From Marinagarivorans sp. UBA5870 (lineage in GTDB: Bacteria > Pseudomonadota > Gammaproteobacteria > Pseudomonadales > Cellvibrionaceae): 8,015 nucleotides of DNA. Shown in pieces: positions 6,562-8,015 of this stretch (positions are counted from its first letter, which is position 1; each line of letters opens with the position of its first letter). The notes beneath the pieces were generated by a model, which saw only the letters and a program-made list of their open reading frames with translations, had not been told where the DNA came from and did no database searches. The position numbers and the translations under genes were made by a program. The stretch covers positions 13,648-21,662 of the forward strand of contig DJFO01000150.1 of the NCBI GenBank assembly GCA_002432555.1, in the 5' to 3' direction.

Positions 6562-6594
6562 AAAAGTGTGTTGACTAATAAAAGGTAAGTGAAA

Positions 6595-8015
6595 ATGTCC
6601 TCGATAAAAGCGTTCGTTGACTGGCGTCGGCCAGTCACTATGGCCAGCTCATGCCTGATGGCATTGACTTTGGCTGCATGTGGTGGTGGTGAGCCAACCG
6701 GTTCGTCTTCCTCCAGCTCCAGCAGTTCATCCTCCTCATCGAGCTCCAGCTCCTCATCCAGCAGCAGCTCAACCAGCTCCAACAGTAGCTCAACCAGCTC
6801 CAGCAGCAGCTCGTCCAGCAGCTCTTCGAGTAGCTCGTCCAGCAGCTCAAGCAGCTCCTCGAGCAGCTCAAGCAGCAGCGGCACTCCGGTCGCCGGGCGG
6901 TTCCGGGTGAACGCCGAGGGCAGCATCACGAAAGACGGCACTGTTTTCCCAGTGCGTTGCGGCAACTGGTTTGGCCTCGAAGGTCGGCACGAGCCGTCAG
7001 ATGATGATGTCAACCCCGGTGGTGCGCCCATGGAGCTCTATGTGGGCAATATGTGGTGGGCGAACAGCGGCGAGGGTAGTGGACGAACGATCCAGCAGAC
7101 CATGACGCAGATCAAAGCGCAGGGTATCAACATGATTCGCCTGCCGATCGCGCCACAAACACTCGATCCGATGGATCCGCAAGGCCGCGGCGACGTTCTG
7201 AAGAATCACGAAACCGTGCGACAAACCAACGCGCGGCAGGCGATGGAGGACTTCATTAAACTGGCCGATGAAAACGATATTGAGGTTTTGATCGATATCC
7301 ACTCCTGCTCCAACTACGTCGGCTGGCGTGCCGGCCGGCTCGAAGCCAGCCCGCCCTATGTGGACGCCACTCGCGAAATGTACGACTTCACGCGCGAGGA
7401 TTATTCCTGCGGACCGGTTGATAGCCCCAACGTGACGGTGCACGAGTACAACGAGGCAAAATGGCTGGCCAACCTGCGCGAAATCGCCGGTCTGGAAGAA
7501 AAATTGGGCGTCGACAACATTATAGGTATCGACATTTTTAACGAGCCATGGGATTACACCTGGCAGGATTGGAAGACCCTGGCTGAAAAAGCTTATCAGG
7601 CCATCAACGAGGTCAACCCCAACACGCTGATCTTTATCGAGGGTATTTCCGCATCGGCCAATAATCAGATCGGCGACCGCACCCCCGTTGAAGTGCCCCA
7701 TGGCAGCGAGGATTCCAACCCGAACTGGGGTGAAAACTTATTCGAAGCCGGCACCAATCCGCCGAACATTCCCAAAGAGCGCATAGTGTATTCACCGCAC
7801 ACTTACGGTCCCTCCGTGTTTGTGCAGAAACACTTCATGGATCCGACACAGCCGACCTGTGATGGCCTGGAAGACAAAGCTGCGGCGGAGGCCGAGTGCC
7901 GCCTGGTATTTAACCAGGAGCGTCTGGAAGCCGGCTGGCAAGAGCACTTCGGTTACCTGAAAGACATGGGTTATGCGATTGTTATAGGCGAATTCGGTGG
8001 CAATATGGATTGGCC
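6595..8015 (+). CDS. Glycoside hydrolase family 5 cellulase, lipoprotein with polyserine linker (partial, 3' end cut)
   Basis: The frame runs from the ATG at 6595 to the window edge, 473 codons. A lipoprotein signal peptide ends in the textbook lipobox LAAC with Cys29, then GGG; Gly at +2 predicts outer-membrane sorting. Residues 37-95 are a serine linker (56 Ser, 2 Thr, 1 Asn). The GH5 domain starts near 100 with FRVNAEGSITKDGTVFPVRC. It shows the conserved RLP (182-184), DIHS (234-237), FNEPW (315-319) with acid/base Glu317, SPHTY (400-404, His402) and GEFGG (465-469) with nucleophile Glu466. GH5 enzymes of this type hydrolyse beta-1,4-glucan internally with retention, though mannan or xyloglucan activity is not excluded. 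The remaining barrel end and any binding module lie outside the window. The ribosome site is weak (AAGGTAAG). Overlapping minus-strand frames are shadows. Confidence 0.93.
   Translation, partial: MSSIKAFVDWRRPVTMASSCLMALTLAACGGGEPTGSSSSSSSSSSSSSSSSSSSSSSSTSSNSSSTSSSSSSSSSSSSSSSSSSSSSSSSSSSSGTPVAGRFRVNAEGSITKDGTVFPVRCGNWFGLEGRHEPSDDDVNPGGAPMELYVGNMWWANSGEGSGRTIQQTMTQIKAQGINMIRLPIAPQTLDPMDPQGRGDVLKNHETVRQTNARQAMEDFIKLADENDIEVLIDIHSCSNYVGWRAGRLEASPPYVDATREMYDFTREDYSCGPVDSPNVTVHEYNEAKWLANLREIAGLEEKLGVDNIIGIDIFNEPWDYTWQDWKTLAEKAYQAINEVNPNTLIFIEGISASANNQIGDRTPVEVPHGSEDSNPNWGENLFEAGTNPPNIPKERIVYSPHTYGPSVFVQKHFMDPTQPTCDGLEDKAAAEAECRLVFNQERLEAGWQEHFGYLKDMGYAIVIGEFGGNMDW
6703..6879 (+). repeat. Low-complexity serine-linker coding repeat
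   Basis: This 177-bp segment encodes the 59-residue linker. Its 56 serine codons split evenly, 28 of the TCN and 28 of the AGY type. Exact internal copies remain: a 15-base copy starting AGCTCAACC at 6766 and 6787 (21 apart), and a 17-base copy starting AGCTCGTCC at 6808 and 6832 (24 apart). These in-frame spacings point to growth by duplication of 7-8 codon blocks. Confidence 0.9.

Larger units (their letters stand above)
5758..6594. other. Long gene-free region with RNA-like folds, terminators and repeats
   Basis: No convincing coding sequence is found on either strand here. Short minus-strand open frames of 60-100 codons lack good ribosome sites and sensible protein composition. Instead the stretch holds, in order, a plus-strand terminator-like hairpin (5833-5866), a structured segment with its own terminator (5982-6078), a third hairpin with a T-tract (6192-6246), a tandem repeat array (6282-6443) and an inverted repeat by the cellulase promoter (6541-6561). 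The upstream region of the Spy-like gene is at its left end, and the cellulase leader is at its right end. Confidence 0.7.

Noticed and set aside
6513..7031. Minus-strand frame with long Leu/Glu-rich repeats
   Set aside because: The repeats are only the reverse complement of the serine-linker codons of the cellulase gene.
6997..7701. Minus-strand open frame of 234 codons
   Set aside because: It is antisense to the GH5 catalytic domain, which carries all conserved residues; it matches no family I know and has no clear ribosome site.

Overview
The window looks like chromosomal DNA from a polysaccharide-degrading gammaproteobacterium, most likely a relative of Cellvibrio, Saccharophagus or Teredinibacter (Cellvibrionales). 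The main clue is the gene at the right edge. It encodes a lipoprotein glycoside hydrolase family 5 cellulase whose catalytic domain is tethered by a 59-residue, almost pure serine linker, a style well known from that group. Typical GlpK and CorA proteins, good Shine-Dalgarno sites and GC-rich coding regions fit this. The taxonomic placement is an inference from these features only.

Layout from left to right. On the minus strand lie a general-stress-protein-26-like flavin split-barrel protein, cut by the left edge (1-485), and glycerol kinase glpK (578-2056). Divergent from glpK on the plus strand is a CorA-type Mg/Co channel (2181-3146). The glpK-corA gap holds a perfect 9-bp inverted repeat overlapping the best -10 box for corA. 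Next on the plus strand is a predicted lipoprotein alpha/beta-hydrolase esterase (3279-4310). It converges on a class I SAM methyltransferase (4307-5080, minus), and the two genes interlock their stop codons in one CTAG. After a gene-free, hairpin-rich 326-bp gap comes a small Spy/CpxP-like periplasmic protein with a His/Cys-rich tail (5407-5757, minus).

A long gene-free stretch (5758-6594, about 0.84 kb) follows. It is visibly AT-richer than the genes but contains GC-rich folded elements. I see three plus-strand terminator-like hairpins with T-tracts and no plus-strand protein gene before them, one strongly structured RNA-like segment, a degenerate ~18-bp tandem array built on a TACCT-AGC-GTA-like core, and a perfect 7-bp inverted repeat just upstream of the cellulase gene. 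The cellulase (6595 to the right edge) is cut at its 3' end, just after the catalytic nucleophile motif.

Functionally, the cellulase and the esterase are both predicted surface lipoproteins that could take part in plant cell wall breakdown. glpK, corA, the stress protein and the Spy-like protein are housekeeping or stress functions. No mobile element, CRISPR array, tRNA or rRNA was seen. The least explained part of the window is the intergenic region 5758-6594.
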